A stretch of DNA of 64,000 nucleotides from Pictodentalium vernedei (Eukaryota; Mollusca; Scaphopoda; Dentaliida; Dentaliidae). The notes under the pieces were generated by a model that was not told where the DNA came from, did not search any database, and saw nothing but the letters and a program-made list of their open reading frames with translations. Below are positions 22,258-35,300 of the stretch, piece after piece. The DNA is taken from NCBI GenBank assembly GCA_031216915.1, contig CM062292.1:10479920-10543919 (forward strand), read 5' to 3'. A program made the translations under genes and the position numbers. Numbering within the stretch: position 1 is the first letter of the stretch; every line of letters starts with the position of its first letter.

Positions 22258-23837
22258 TACTACTCAAAGTTTGCTAAGCACCAAGTACATCCAACTACCT
22301 GTTTTACGTTTTAGTTGAAATATTGTAATGAAAAATGTATATATTTTTTATTTAATTATATCTTTAATGATTTAAGTACAAAAATTAAGATTTTATTTGT
22401 GTTTGACATTATTTTTTAGCTTTTGAACACGATAACAATGGAAAATGGATATTTTTGGTAAAAGAGGAATTTTTTCAATATGCCAAAAAGTTGACGGTGC
22501 GAACTTGTATGGCTTCAATATCGAGTATGAGACCCATTACTAATAATTACAGCTTGACAACGCCTTCTCATGCTCCCAATCAGGTTCCTGGTGGTCCTTT
22601 GTGGGATGTTGTTCCATTCTTGGACCAGCATGGCACCAAGCTCCTGGACACTTCTTGGCTGGACTGGACGGGCTGAAATTGCAAACTGCAACTCATTCCA
22701 GACATGTTCGATTGGATTGAGGTCAGGGGATCTTGCTAGTCAGTCCATACGCTCAATCCCCTCCCTCTGTCGGTACTCCCCGACAGCATGGGCAACATGA
22801 GGACGGGGATTATTGTCCATCGGAATGAATCTATCATCCACTGCACCTGCATAGAATCTGACGTGGACATCCAGGATCTCATCAATATACCGTGGAGCAG
22901 TCAATGTACCACGTTCAAGGACACAGAGCTCTGTACGTCCATCCCAGCTGATGCCGCCCTAGACCAAGATTGACCCTCCACCATAGCGGTCATGCTCAGC
23001 AATGTTGGCTGCATGGAATCGCTCTCCTGGTCTTCTCCATACCCTAGAACGCCTCTCTGTGTGGTCTAGGCAGTACCTTGACTCATCTGTAAAAAAGACA
23101 GGTCGCCAAACTTCTGTGGTCCATCCAACGTGGCCCATGTCCCATTCATATCGTGCCCGGCGGTGGTTCTGGGACAGCGGAATGCGAATACATGGCCTTC
23201 TCGATCAGAGACTACCTTCGTGCAATCTTGCCCAGATAGTCTGCGTCGAAACATATACCGCGGATGCATTGTGAAGGTCACTGCGAAGCTGGGTTGCTGT
23301 GGCAAAGCGGTTCCTACGGGCCTGAATGATCAAAAACCGGTCTTCAGCTGCAGATGTTGCCCTGTCTTTGCCACCGCGATGCCGTCTTACTGGTGTGCCA
23401 TACTGCTGAAATCTTGTCCAGGCTCTGGTGATCACCATATGGTGCACACCAAGGGCTTCACCAACCTGACGACGGATAGCCCTTTGCTCCACCATCCCTA
23501 CAGCCCGCCACATTTCTGGTTCAGACAAGTGTCTTCTTACATTTGCATTTGCCATATTCAATCATTAAATCACAAGGGTTTTTGTTGAAATGAAGATTGA
23601 ATACCCAACACATGTCATGTACATGTAGACAGTACATGAAAACATCATGAAAATCAAGGGGTACATGCTTTCCAGAACTGTCACGAAAAGTCTGCCTGTC
23701 AAGAGAGCTAATGTAAACACTGGGGACCATTTCAATACATTCCTCAATCATATCCACCAAAAATATCGCAAATATGTCACAAGCAAATTTCACAATTAAG
23801 TGTCAAATATTTGGTGCTTAGCAAACTTTGAGTAGTA
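22258..23837 (-). mobile_element. complete Tc1-like DNA transposon with TA target duplication
   Basis: A 1580-bp element bounded by 27-bp perfect terminal inverted repeats that start TACTACTCAAAGTTTGCTAA, flanked on both sides by TA (22256-22257 and 23838-23839). It contains one transposase frame on the minus strand. TA target duplication and TIRs of this length are typical of Tc1/mariner. Perfect TIRs suggest fairly recent insertion. Confidence 0.93.
22515..23561 (-). pseudogene. Tc1-like transposase (DD34E type), three in-frame stops
   Basis: 349 codons in a single frame with no frameshift. The N-terminal part (MANANVRRHLSE..., HTH with QVGEALGVHHMV and a second helix region GTPVRRHRGGKDR) is followed by the catalytic core: FFTDESRYC (first Asp), MDNNPRPHVAHA (second Asp) and SPDLNPIEHVWNEL (Glu). 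Three point changes create stops: CGA to TGA after LHEGSL (about 23205), TGG to TAG after GGGSILV and TGG to TGA before LARSPDL. All are C-to-T or G-to-A transitions on the coding strand. The gene is therefore dead here, but almost all other residues remain. Family assignment is firm. Confidence 0.92.
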
Positions 23838-23919
23838 TATAAACAGTTGATGGGATATAAAAGAAGATTAATCAACTTCTACTTTCTAAACAAACTCACT
23901 CACAATGTTACGACGTCGA

Positions 23920-24327
23920 TTATTTATTTTTTTATTTATTTATTAGGGTTTAGCGACACCTTAACAGCCAGGGTCATATCGTTTCGGTGACAGTTTTACG
24001 GGTGGAGGAAGCCCGAGTACCCGGAGAGAACCACCGAGCAACGACGAGCAGTTGCCAGCTCCCCAACATCGTAACCCCGCACTGCAGCACAGACAGGGTT
24101 AGATTGGTTGAAGACATGCACACCATCGACGTGCAGTACGCCTTAGTACACGGCGTCATCGTGCCCCCATGTGGACTATCGGGGTTAAGTGCCTTGCCCA
24201 AGGACACAACGCAGGAGTCCGCTCAGAAGGTTACCCACCCACGGATTAACCGAGTAACCGAGCTCGACATTGCTTAACTTCGTTGAGCTGACGAGAACCG
24301 GTTACCGCAACACCACTTCGCCCCCTG
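23920..24327 (-). mobile_element. SINE with 5S-rRNA head, 9-bp target duplication
   Basis: Minus-strand SINE. The head at 24215-24320 includes ACCGGTTCTCGTCAGC and a degraded 5S core, the body has GTTGTGTCCTTGGGCAAG. CGACGTCGA repeats flank it at 23911-23919 and 24328-24336. Confidence 0.9.
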
Positions 24328-24423
24328 CGACGTCGAAGTTGACATTCTGACGTCACGCTTTTATCAGACGTATTGTGAATGATATATCCATACTAATTTA
24401 TTTTATGGTGATTATGTGATTAC

Positions 24424-24501
24424 AGTCCGTCGCCTGAGTGCTAGAATGTCCTATGTCCCATGGGCGCTAAATGACCTTCTAGCACTCAGACGACGAGTTT
24501 A
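24424..24501. repeat. family H hairpin
   Basis: CGTCGCCTGAGTGCTAGAAT and complement, imperfect apex TCCCATGGGCGC. Confidence 0.8.
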
Positions 24502-25485
24502 TTCACCAAATTGGACATAAACTTTTTCATAATTGGCCTTGCGAAACACATAACACAAACCATTTACACATTTGAAGATGTTACTGGTGTAAATATTCAG
24601 GAAACATATAATCATTGCTGGTATAAAGAATTCGGGGTTTATTTTATCCTACTAAATTCCTTGCTGGTATGAAGTATTAAGTATACATTTTATCCACACA
24701 GCAAGTTCAAATGAAAAAAACTTTGTCATTGATTCAGTTCTGGCAGGATTGTCAAGGTGTGTAGAAAAATAAAATTATTAGAGAATAATGGGAAGGTAAC
24801 CCAAAGGAATTTGATAGACGGATAGTTCTATCAGATCGATATTTTCAAGATGAATTAAATACTTATTGATTGGAAAATATGGCAGGAAAGAATACCTGTC
24901 TGCATATATATATCTCTGTAAGTAAAAACATACCACATTATATCAACAAGAAAATGTGGGTAAACGAACAACCCATAACAATGTCGAAGTTCGAACAGAA
25001 TTTGACTCGTGTCCTGATGATTTGCGTATGAAAAACGGACAAAAAAGCGTATTGCAAATATTTGTTTAAACAGTAATTGTAATTATGTAAAAGCTAGTAA
25101 AAAGGTTTAGCGAATAGGCGTGGCCTATATAAACGCCTTCCTCTAAGCAAACATTGCACACACATACATAGTGATGGACAAGTGCAAGTGAAGAACAACT
25201 GAGTTTTTTGGCGAAGGCATGCTTCGAGAAATTTGACAAAACTCAACCAAGTAACAATTCTAGCTTAACCCCTGGAAATAAAATAACAACAGTTGACACG
25301 ACAATAGCTGTAACACTACGCCCTAGACGAACATGCAATCGTCATCGTGAGACGCCCATGCTGTCGCATTAGAATTCTCCGGTGTCGACAACATACTCCT
25401 CAAAGGCCGAGACAAGTTAACGTTTTCAGGATAAGTTATGCTCGAATTGCCAAAAAGGATATCATCTTTGCTGATGAGGTTTTAA
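24502..25485. other. no gene seen besides the possible orphan promoter
   Basis: AT-rich; no motif-bearing frame. Confidence 0.5.
25126..25165 (+). promoter_or_regulatory. possible orphan TATA promoter
   Basis: TATATAAA at 25126-25133 follows GCGTGGCC and precedes an A/C-rich leader-like stretch. The next ATG (25173) opens only five codons. It could be a relic promoter of a lost gene or a chance match. Confidence 0.22.
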
Positions 25486-25707
25486 CCCTTTGCCAAAACC
25501 GGCCAGCGCTATTCCAAAAAAAAATACCATTTAGTTTTCATTATTTTGTATTTTTTGGTCTCAAAAACGTAGCTTATGTACCCTCATTGGAACGAGCTCG
25601 TTGAGCTCGTTCCAATGAGGGTCATAAGCAATGTTTTTGAAGAAAAAAATTACTTATTCACGAATTTTGTTCGCAAGTGTCGTCTGCTTTTTGTATTAGG
25701 TAAAGAG
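25486..25707 (+). mobile_element. TTAA-type MITE, family B
   Basis: TTAA at 25482-25485 and 25708-25711. The apex palindrome CATTGGAACGAGCTCGTTGA is intact. Confidence 0.85.
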
Positions 25708-25711
25708 TTAA

Positions 25712-27115
25712 TTAGAAAATTTTGTCGCTGTTCATGGTACATATTTCAGTAGAAAATGAAGTTTTCTTCGTCGCCATAATCGTGACCACATGAACAAGAT
25801 GAGCCTGTTGCAATTGCCTCTCAGCTTTATGTGCATTCAGATCACTGCAGCGTAATCGGACGGCTGGATCTCCCGAGCGAAACTGTTTCTTGAATACTTC
25901 TACCGAATGCCACTAAGCATTGACGAGTCCAGTTCGTTTCAGGCTCTTACCACTGATAGCAGGAAAGAGTTGGAAATATCTTTTATTCTACTTAAGGGGT
26001 CATACATTTGGTCGGAGTTACGAAGAGGATAAGTTGTGACGCTTGAGATGTCCCGAGAAACCAAACATCTTAAATACGCTGGCAAAGGCCTTCTCTCATT
26101 CTGTAAAATATTGTGCGTTTGTGTCTACAACGCCTTTCTTTCAGACTGCAGTAACATGTATCAGTATAGGTGCGATGAGGACTCGTACCTCTCGTAGCCC
26201 CACCACTGATGGTGGGAAGGGATCGAAATGTATATTTTCCTGGACATTTTCTTTTTCCATTGAGCAGTTATCTCAAATGACATCGATGTTTTCAAAAAAG
26301 GGTAGAATAAAATAGTTATGCTTCGTTTAAAGCATTGCATGTTATAACCTGCATTTTAAGCTTTACGGTAACAGTTGGTCACAGGACGGACCTTAGCCAT
26401 TAAATTATTGATATAAATATCCCAAGATTCATTACTTTGAAATATTCAGCCTAAATATTGATGATTACTTACTTGATATAGTAGTGTGTTTGACTAATAC
26501 ATTGGACAATAATAAACAATGAATTAAAAGATTTTTCTCGGAATGGGTAAATACGTAAAAAAACATCATGTTTATAAAAAAAAGTTGACATATCCTTATC
26601 GCACCCGAGATTGAAAATAAAAATTAGACACGTTACCCGACGCCATTATAAATAGTTTTTCGATTTCATTAACTGTTGAGTTATCACAGCCAGGAGAAAT
26701 GTATTTTCCCTGTGGTGTAGGCGGCGCGCCATACCTTTAACTTTTGTGCTCTGATGGAACAACTCAAGACTGATTTTGAAGTTCTCCGTGACATTTCGAC
26801 AATATTCCAACACTCGAAGAACGAATGAAGAGAAACTAACGGCGAATTTGTTCTTGCTCAATCAAAGGTTTGTGCCCACCGAAGACTCACAAGGACAGTA
26901 TTAGGATAGATTAACCCATTTCGACCCCTTTGTAATTATAGTTTGATGAAAACCAAAATGTGTCTGGCCGAAGTAGAGGGTGAAGAGAATGTTTTGGTTC
27001 TGTGGTGTTTACTCTTCATGCAAGTATAATTTACACCTAGAAGTAGTGTTAAGTATAGAAGGGCGATCATGGGCAAATATAACCTGATTCAGGCTTTTAT
27101 GTTCTACAGAAAAGT
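25712..27115. other. no gene seen
   Basis: AT-rich, no repeat family recognised; short frames only. Confidence 0.5.
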
Positions 27116-27363
27116 ATACAGTACGAATGCCTTGGATTGGTCATATTCCGCGTGTGGTCAATATTTCTACGGACATAATAATATTAGATTCCAAACACTA
27201 ATCACAGGAATAATCATCAAAAATTTAATTACTGAAGCACCGGGTACAACCCGGTGCTTCATTAAGTGAATTTTTGCTGTTGATGATTTTTATTACCTGG
27301 TAAACACATGCGTGGACATCACTGCCCACGCGTGGATTACGACGAGACCACGGCGACTGTACT
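27116..27363 (+). mobile_element. family C MITE
   Basis: TATACAGTACGAATGCC at left, CCACGGCGACTGTACTATA at right; core hairpin as in the 11202 copy. Confidence 0.85.
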
Positions 27364-28093
27364 ATAGTTTAAAACTGAATAGATTTTGTAGGGGTTCAGC
27401 GGCCTTCATCGGCAAATATTGCCTGTTCCATGCTAGTTTCTGGCCGTTGGTGGGGAGTTGGAAAAACAGACAACGGCTCCCAGACGAGGTGACACCAACC
27501 CGAATTTCGATGAAGACCCGAACTCCCAAAGTATGTCGGTGTTGTGTTTGCGATTTTGTTAGATTTTGTGCTGATAGGTCGAGCTCTGGCAGAGGCAGAG
27601 CGATGAACTGTAGATCAGCCTGATTGGCCATTACTCACAGTAGAGCGAAATTGGATGACACAGAGTACACTATCGTACGTTTCTGGCTTAATTTCCCTGA
27701 CAGTGTATGTGTCCGCGTGCTTGTAGGTTGTGGGGTTGTTTTCTTGCGTAATACCGACAACATATTTAGAAAGTTGGTGTTGAAGAACTCAGATTGGTTC
27801 ATGTGAACCGATTGCATAATAATATATAATATCCGGAATCCGATCAATACAGATTTTGTACCTGTCTTCGGCTCGCTGAAACTATCCTTCGTCCTTCGCC
27901 GTATAACGTTGAGTCATTCACCGATGTTATAACAACCACCGGCAAAGTCATTTCTGCACGCTGAAGATTGTTTAATCAACATTTATGTCTGTTTTCATAG
28001 TCCTTTCAACATTATTTTTTTCGGAAACGTAATTTATAAATTTTGATTACTTCATCAAATTACAGTACAATTCTCGTTAACTCTTTATCCAAA
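27364..28093. other. no gene assigned
   Basis: Overlapping 89- and 103-codon frames at 27312-27631 on opposite strands; neither has a recognised motif. Confidence 0.4.
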
Positions 28094-28097
28094 TTAA

Positions 28098-28301
28098 CCC
28101 CTGCACACTGATGTCGAAATATCTAAAGTTCAGGGTGCAAATCTTTTCCATAATGCAATTAGAAATTTAACCAATTCAATCTTGTTTGACAGAGCTCAAT
28201 GAGCTCTGTCAAACAAGATTGAATTGGTTAAATTCCCAGTTGCATTATGGGAAAAATGGCTACTTGAAATCGGGATATTTTGACATCAGTGTGCACGGGG
28301 G
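28098..28301 (+). mobile_element. TTAA-type MITE, family F
   Basis: TTAA at 28094-28097 and 28302-28305; ends CCCCTGCACACTGATG; palindrome centred on GACAGAGCTCAATGAGCTC. It lies about 300 bases upstream of the carbonic anhydrase promoter. Confidence 0.88.
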
Positions 28302-28597
28302 TTAAACTCTTTACACAAAAAAATACGATATATGCGTGCTTGCCTTTCTGTATTTTCACAAACGATAACTTACAACTCTCCATGGTACAAACCATTGTAC
28401 TGAGGCAAAAAGATATACCGTAGCAAAAAGAAGATGTGTTAGTTATCAAGCTGTGAGATAATGGAACAATTAACGCATGCGCACCGTCAGAGTGGAACGT
28501 TAATCAGTTTGGGAAATTTGTTCTACTTTTGAAGTAGTTTTTAAAGTGTTAGCTTTTCCAACAATTGAAATTGGCCAACGGCCACTGTTCTACCTCA

Positions 28598-28681
28598 TAT
28601 AAAAACACCTCTGGACTTGATCTGTCATTCATTAGATGTTCCTCGTTTCTGTCGGTACGAATCCAGCAGTAACATACAACA
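28598..28681 (+). promoter_or_regulatory. TATA-type core promoter and 5' leader of the carbonic anhydrase gene
   Basis: TATAAAA lies at 28598-28604, 78 bases before the start codon. A start of transcription about 30 bases downstream would fall near the TCATTC stretch at 28624-28630, giving a leader of about 50 bases. The start codon context ACAACAATGG is a good animal initiation context. A GCATGCGCAC motif (NRF1-like) lies at about 28476-28486. Placement is inferred from motif spacing; no transcript is available. Confidence 0.6.
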
Positions 28682-28730
28682 ATGGGTTTACTTCGCGCAT
28701 GCCTTCTTGTTTCGCTCGTTGGACTTACAG
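28682..28730 (+). CDS. carbonic anhydrase exon 1 (signal peptide)
   Basis: 49 coding bases from ATG to the donor ACAG|GTGAGA, ending after the first base of codon 17. It encodes almost only the signal peptide, MGLLRACLLVSLVGLT. Intron 1 is 13.1 kb. Putting the signal peptide on its own first exon is common for secreted proteins. Confidence 0.85.
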
Positions 28731-31700
28731 GTGAGAAATCTTTCCGTGTTTCATTATCGCTGATCTGATATTTGTTTAATGAGGTTGACCGACACTCTCA
28801 GCAACCAAAGTCGTATCGTATTGGACAATTTTACAGATAGAGAAAGCTTGGGGAGAACCACTGAGCAGCAGCAGTCAACTGTCAGACTTTCCATCTTACT
28901 AATTCGGAACAAGCATAATTAGTAGGTTCGGGGGTAGTGCACTATCGATGTGCAGCAATGTAAGACCGCCACGGTGTCTCCATCTTGGCAATCGGGATTA
29001 AATATATTAAGGACAAAGATCGGGTCGGGACCTAACCGTAGACCATTCGGTTAAAAGTCCAGTGCTCTAACCAATAAGCCATCATGTTCCTTCGATCGTC
29101 TCATAAGTCTGAAGGTAACGGAAAGTAAAAAAAAAGAGGAAAAGAGAAGCGTAAAGAAAGAAACAATTTTTGCATGGGAAAAAATGCAACAGAAAAAACT
29201 AAAACAGAAAAAAGGTAACCGACCAATAACAAAACTGATCATACGGGGGGTGGGGGGGGGGGGGACGCGGTGGCTCAGTAGGTAGAGGTGCAGGCTGCAA
29301 GCCGAGAGGTCCTCGATTCGAATCCCACCTGCGACAACCGCGTTGTGTCCCTGGGGAAAGACACTTCACCCCCATTGCCCAAGTGGGGGCACGGTGACGT
29401 CGTGTACTAAGGCGTACTGCACGTCGATGGTGCACTTGTCTTCAACCAATGCTAACCCTGCTTGTGTGGAGTTAGTATGTTGGGGAGCTGACAGTTGCTC
29501 GCCGTTGCTCGGTGGTTCTCTCCGGGTACTCCGGCTTCCTCCACCCGTAAAACTGTCACGGTCATGGTTAGCCATTGTGCAGAAATATGTGGCCTAAAAC
29601 CCCATTAAATAAATAAATAACTGATCATATTATGTATGGCGTCGGTATGATTTTTTAGTTACAAGACTGACTTCAGTTTTTTTTAAAGTATTCAAAGCTG
29701 AACTTTTATTTCCATAAATTTGAACGAAAATGGTGTGAAAGATCAGATTCATGCAAACTGTGGAAATAAAGTTTTGATTTGGATTCGAATTTTCATGCAG
29801 ATTATTGGAAATAAATTATCATACTGGATATCAAATCCAAAAATTTATTTCCATAAATTTGCATGAAATGGTATTTTCTCCCTCCACTGCATGTGTAACA
29901 TACGTCTGTCCAGGGTGAGATAGCAGGGAGAGACAGATGTATCCCACCCCACACCACGTGACGTTATACATTTATAACGTTATTAGGACGTTATGCATAT
30001 GATATCAGTTTCTTGCTACCAACTAATTCATATTCACGTTACCAGAATGCCGTGTGATCAAAGTTTGATGCTCTAAAACTCTTTAAACCCCACGATGCCA
30101 CCGTTCCAAATTGATTTCGTGGTATATACCCTTGGTATATACGTAACGTTTGCATGCTCTTTCCGATGGCGTCATTCATTTAGTTTTTCAAAACAACGAA
30201 TTCCAAATGAGTTGATTATATCAGCACGTGACCGCCGGTTACCTCTGGCCAACGTAACCGCTGTATGGTGGGGGGAGAAAAATAATCCCTGATTGGGTAG
30301 CCGAGTGTCTGGACCAAATATCTTGTCCCTCGGGTGAGATTTTCCCATCCCACACCCGTACCCATCAGGGATTATAATAATCATTAATGATTCTCTTTGT
30401 ATGTATAAATGTTTTCGTCAACAGATGTGATTTTAATTTTGGTAATAAAAAAAAAAAATAAATAAAACAAAATACAAAAAATAAATAAAACAAAACACCC
30501 CCTCCCCCTCCAAATATCTCAAATTTATCTTAAATTTTGATGTTTGGCAGCTTGTGGAGGGAGAACAATTGCTTACCAGAATATCATTTCTATGCAGTTT
30601 GTAATGGCAATCCAAGACCAGCCAATGGCCATTTTGTCTTGAAATCTACAAAATGGGTTTTAAGAAATCCAGGGAAAACATGAATTTCTTAGCTTTTGAT
30701 GGGTATCGCTGTTTAACCAGCCCAAAACGGGTTAAGACTTGTTGTTTTGAATACCCTTATTACTTACAAAAAATATCCTCGGTGAATGCCACTTCCAATA
30801 AACGAAGTTGTGTTTATTTCTTAGCTACACCTTGGGTGTTGTGGGTGGCCGACCGCAGCCTATTTTATCAAAGTTTTGATGTTTGAGAGCCTGTGGAGGG
30901 TTAACAAACGCTTATCAGAATATTTCGTTCATGCAACTTGTAATTTTACACCAAGATCTACAAATGGCCAGTTTTTCTTAAAAAAAATCTGCGCGATGTT
31001 TTTAGAGAAATCCATGTAAAACATGAATTTTTAAGCATTTGAGGGATATCGCTCATTAACCAGCTCAAAACGGGTTAACGCATGGTGTTTTGAATAACTT
31101 TATTACTTACAAAAATTATCCTAGGTGAATTCCACTTCCAATAAAGGAAGTTATGTTTAATTCCCAGCTACACGTTGGGTGCCCAACAACAGACAATTTT
31201 CTCAAAATTACTATGCTTGGCAGTCTGTGGAGGGTTAATAAACGCTTACTGGAATATTTTGTCCATACAACTTGTAATGTCAAACCAAGACTTGCGAATA
31301 GTAAATTTTTCTTGAAAACCTACAAGATCTTTTTAGAAAAATCCACAGAAAAGGGGATCATAAGCTTTTAAGGGGTATCTCTCTTTAACCAGCCCACAAT
31401 GGGTTAATGCTTCGACTTTTGAATACCCTTACTACTTACAAAAAGTTTCCCTATAAATTTTGCGTCCGATAAAAGAAGGTACATTTTTCTGTGACATACC
31501 CATTCGGTGCTGTTGATATCCAAAAACAGCTCATTTTATCACAATTTTGTCTTTTAGCAGCCCGTGGAGGGTTAACAAATGCTTACCGGAATATTTTGTC
31601 CATGCAGCTTATAATACCACACCAAGACCTGCGAGTTGCCAATTTTTCTTGAAAATCTACAAACAATCCACAGAAAACATGACTTTTTTGATCTTTTAGA

Positions 31701-32326
31701 GGGTATTGCGGTTTAACCAACCTTAAACGGGTTAACGCATGGTTTTTTGAATACCCTTATTACATACGAAATTGATCCTCAGTGAATCCCACTTACAATA
31801 AAGGAAGCTATGTTTATCTTTCGAGTATCGTTTGGGTGCAGTTGGGGTTCGAAAACAGTCCATTTCATAAAATGTTTTCGATGTTTGGCAGGCTGTGGAG
31901 GGTTAACAAATTCATTGCCTAATATCTCTTGTATATCAGTGGTCGTGTCACAGTCAGGTCTAACAATAATGAACGTTTAAAACAAATCTACATAACGCGT
32001 TTTGAGAAAGTGCCGATAACTCCTAATTTTGACAGTTTTTTTCCAATTCTGGCGAATTAAGGGTTATATCGAAAATTCCGCTTTTGGTAAAAAACAAGAG
32101 TCTTTTCCATAGGGAAAAGCCGAAAAATATAAGTTTTTCTTCATTTTTTTTATAAACATGATTTTATTTCTCCAAACAGAAATAGGGTTTGACGAACAGG
32201 CATAGCCAATATCAACGTCTCCAGCAAAACATTTCGCAAATGGGTGCGAGTGGGTGTGCAATGAAAGGCAACACGTAATTGTGATTTGTTCCTTTCTTTC
32301 TATTCGTTTTATTTCTTTCCTGTTAC

Positions 32327-32358
<32 letters not shown>

Positions 32359-35300
32359 TCCATCACTCAAATTTGAAACTTGCCTGGATATTTCCATAAT
32401 CAAATAAAATCGCATTTGTCACAGTAAACAGATCATCAAGAGCTGCGAGTTGATACGACATTTTTGAACCGACTTCACAAAAATGTGAACATTTTAAGTT
32501 AAATTAACTTCAAATGTTTGGAGTTTGTAAACAAAATCTTTTTAGTGGATAAAATGTTCGTGGACATTATGTCCATGGACGTTTTGTCTGTGGACATCAA
32601 GTCCAGGGACATTTTGTCTCTTTACCGGTAGTTCAAATGGCAGTGGCCTAAATACTGAGGAAAATGTAGGGCACCGCCCAAGATGTTGAAAATGCTGAAA
32701 TTTGTCTGACTTCCAATCAAGCGACAGTCAATTTACGCAAAAATATTTGCCAGTTGTCCGTTAAGCCAGCCGCACATGTACGATTCAAGTGAAACGATCC
32801 GTGGATGGGGCACAGAGAAACACCTTACTGAAAAAGACCGAGCACTAAGGCGAAATGTGAGTTCATCTCTGAACATGCTACTTTCCTAAAGCGATTAATC
32901 CTTTATCTAACTTCCTTGGGCAAGGCACTTAATCCCGGTTGCTAGCATGGGGGCACGGTGGTGCTGTGTACTAAGGCGTACTGCACGTCGAGGGTGCACT
33001 TGTCTTGAATCAATGCTTACCCTGCTTGTGTGGAGTTAGTACGTTGGAAGTTTGACAGTTGCTCGTCGATGCTCGGTGTCTTATTCCGGATACTCCGGCT
33101 TCCTCTACCCATGAAACTGTCCGACACGAGGGGGCTCTGGCTGTGTAAAGTGTCGTTAAATCCCAAATAATGAAATAAATAAATAAGTTTGTCCCTATAT
33201 CCCGATGAATTGTGATTGCCCAGAATGCCTAGGAAAAATAGACATGGCAAAGGGTGCACCCAACATCCAAGGTATATGAGAGCGTGCAACATCCAGGGTA
33301 TAAGCGCACACGAAACATCGGAGGTATATGGTTTAAATGAAAGCTTTCCACATTTGCTCGCCTCGATATAAAAATCGATCCAAAGAACATGAAAATAGTC
33401 ACAAATGTCATCAGATTTCCGACAATTCAATCACATTTTGCGATTATAAATTAAATAGTTGAATAATTAAATGAAACAACTTCAGAAAATAAAATTAAGA
33501 GCAAATATCGTTCCCTCAGTTCCAATGTGTTCTATGTGCCAGTAGACACATAGAACACATTGGAACTCCGGGGACGATATGTCAACAAAATACTGTTTAC
33601 TCGTTTCCTTAACGACACAAGGGATGTAACTCTATCTGTTGTCTTCTGCGTTTGTAGAAACAAAACAATTATTCACGAATTTGGTCCAACTGATTGCAGA
33701 GCGTGAGAAATGCGTCCATAAATTTGTTTCCTCTATGTTTATATTGTGTTTCAAACGGGACAAAATCGTTAACTCCGCCAACATGTATGGAATATGGAGA
33801 TTTAATACCTGGATGTCTCATTTAAACACCTCGCCTGCGTCTCGGTGTTTTAAAACCGACATCCAGGTATTAAATCTCCATATACCATATATATGGGCGG
33901 AGATAACTTATAATTTGTAACTTGTATCACCACCTTCATTTTACCCGTTCCTGATAATATCATCTCTAACCTATTTTCATGACTCTGACACGTAGTGATC
34001 CTGATCATTTAAAATGTTGTTAAGCCCCAATAAATAAACAAATAATAATTCCTAATAATATAATTCAGTTCATACTGTGAATGTGAAATTAATATGACTC
34101 ATGATTCCCCGTGGAATGTTGTATACACTTGCTTTTATTTTCTTTCTGATTTCGTTTCTGTTCTACTGCTGCAGATTGCATCTATTTTCTGCTCTGCTAT
34201 CTGCAGATGTAACATTGGGATCAGTAAGATTAAGCCTTAGCCTTAGACCCCCCCCCCTCCCCCCACCCAACGCCCCCTCTTGGAATTCCCGGGGTTCCAC
34301 TGATCAGAACAAGCTCTTTTACAACACTTTGCAGTAGAGAAGTCCAGACATCCCTTGGCCATTGTAAACATGCTGCCACTTTTTCAAACTGAGAAAAATA
34401 TTTATCATATATCAACCTCTTTTTCTTGAAAGGGGGAACTAGCCTAACAAGTTTGGTTGCTCCAAATCTATTTGGTGAAATTACATATGAGCGTCGGCGC
34501 TGCGATTCCAGTTCTTTTAGTGGTATTTCCCTTTGAATATTTTTTAATTCTATTTATTCCTAATCTCCTAAAACTTGCATTTCCATTTCACTTAAATGCA
34601 TTTTTTCTTGAGCCTGAATTTGTTTCCATTCCTTTTTAGCCTGAATTTGATCCCTTTTTTATGCTTCTAATTCTTTTAATTTAATTTCGTTCTCTATTTC
34701 CTCTTTTTCTTTTTGAGATTGTATTTTTTTAGTTTAATTTCATTTTTCCGTCTTTTCATTTCTTGCCGCATTTCTAATCTTTTTAATTCCAACTCTAACT
34801 TTTTGCATTTAAGGGCATCATTAGATTGTGATTCAGAGGGGGGAGAGTTCAAACTGCAGCAAAAGACCTTACTCAATATAATGACCCACAGTGAGTGCCT
34901 GTTTGTTCAGACTGGGGCAAAAGACCCTTCTCAATATAATGACTCACAATGCGTGACTGTTTGTTCAGACTGGGGGTGACAGTACAGTCGCCGTGGACTG
35001 TTCGTAATCTTCCCATGAGCAGTGATATCCACGGATGCGTTAACCAGGTAAAAAGTCATCATCAGCATAATTTTAATTAATAAAGCACCTGATTTTGGTG
35101 ACCACTGATTCTCTAAATACAAATGTCAGGGAGTACTTCGTTTAAACAGTTTTACCTTTGGGGGACAAAGTTCAATACATAGACAGAAGAACGCGATGTG
35201 TGTTTGAATCGGTGGGTGTTTTACATAACGAGTTGGAATGGCGTAGTCATACAGTACGTGGAGAGTGGATTGTAACTAAATCACCCGCGCAGTTATATAG

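Noticed and set aside
23130..23588. 152-codon plus-strand frame
   Set aside because: Antisense shadow of the Tc1 transposase.
29262..29340. tRNA gene
   Set aside because: Boxes A and B are present, but no acceptor stem closes and the SINE body follows.
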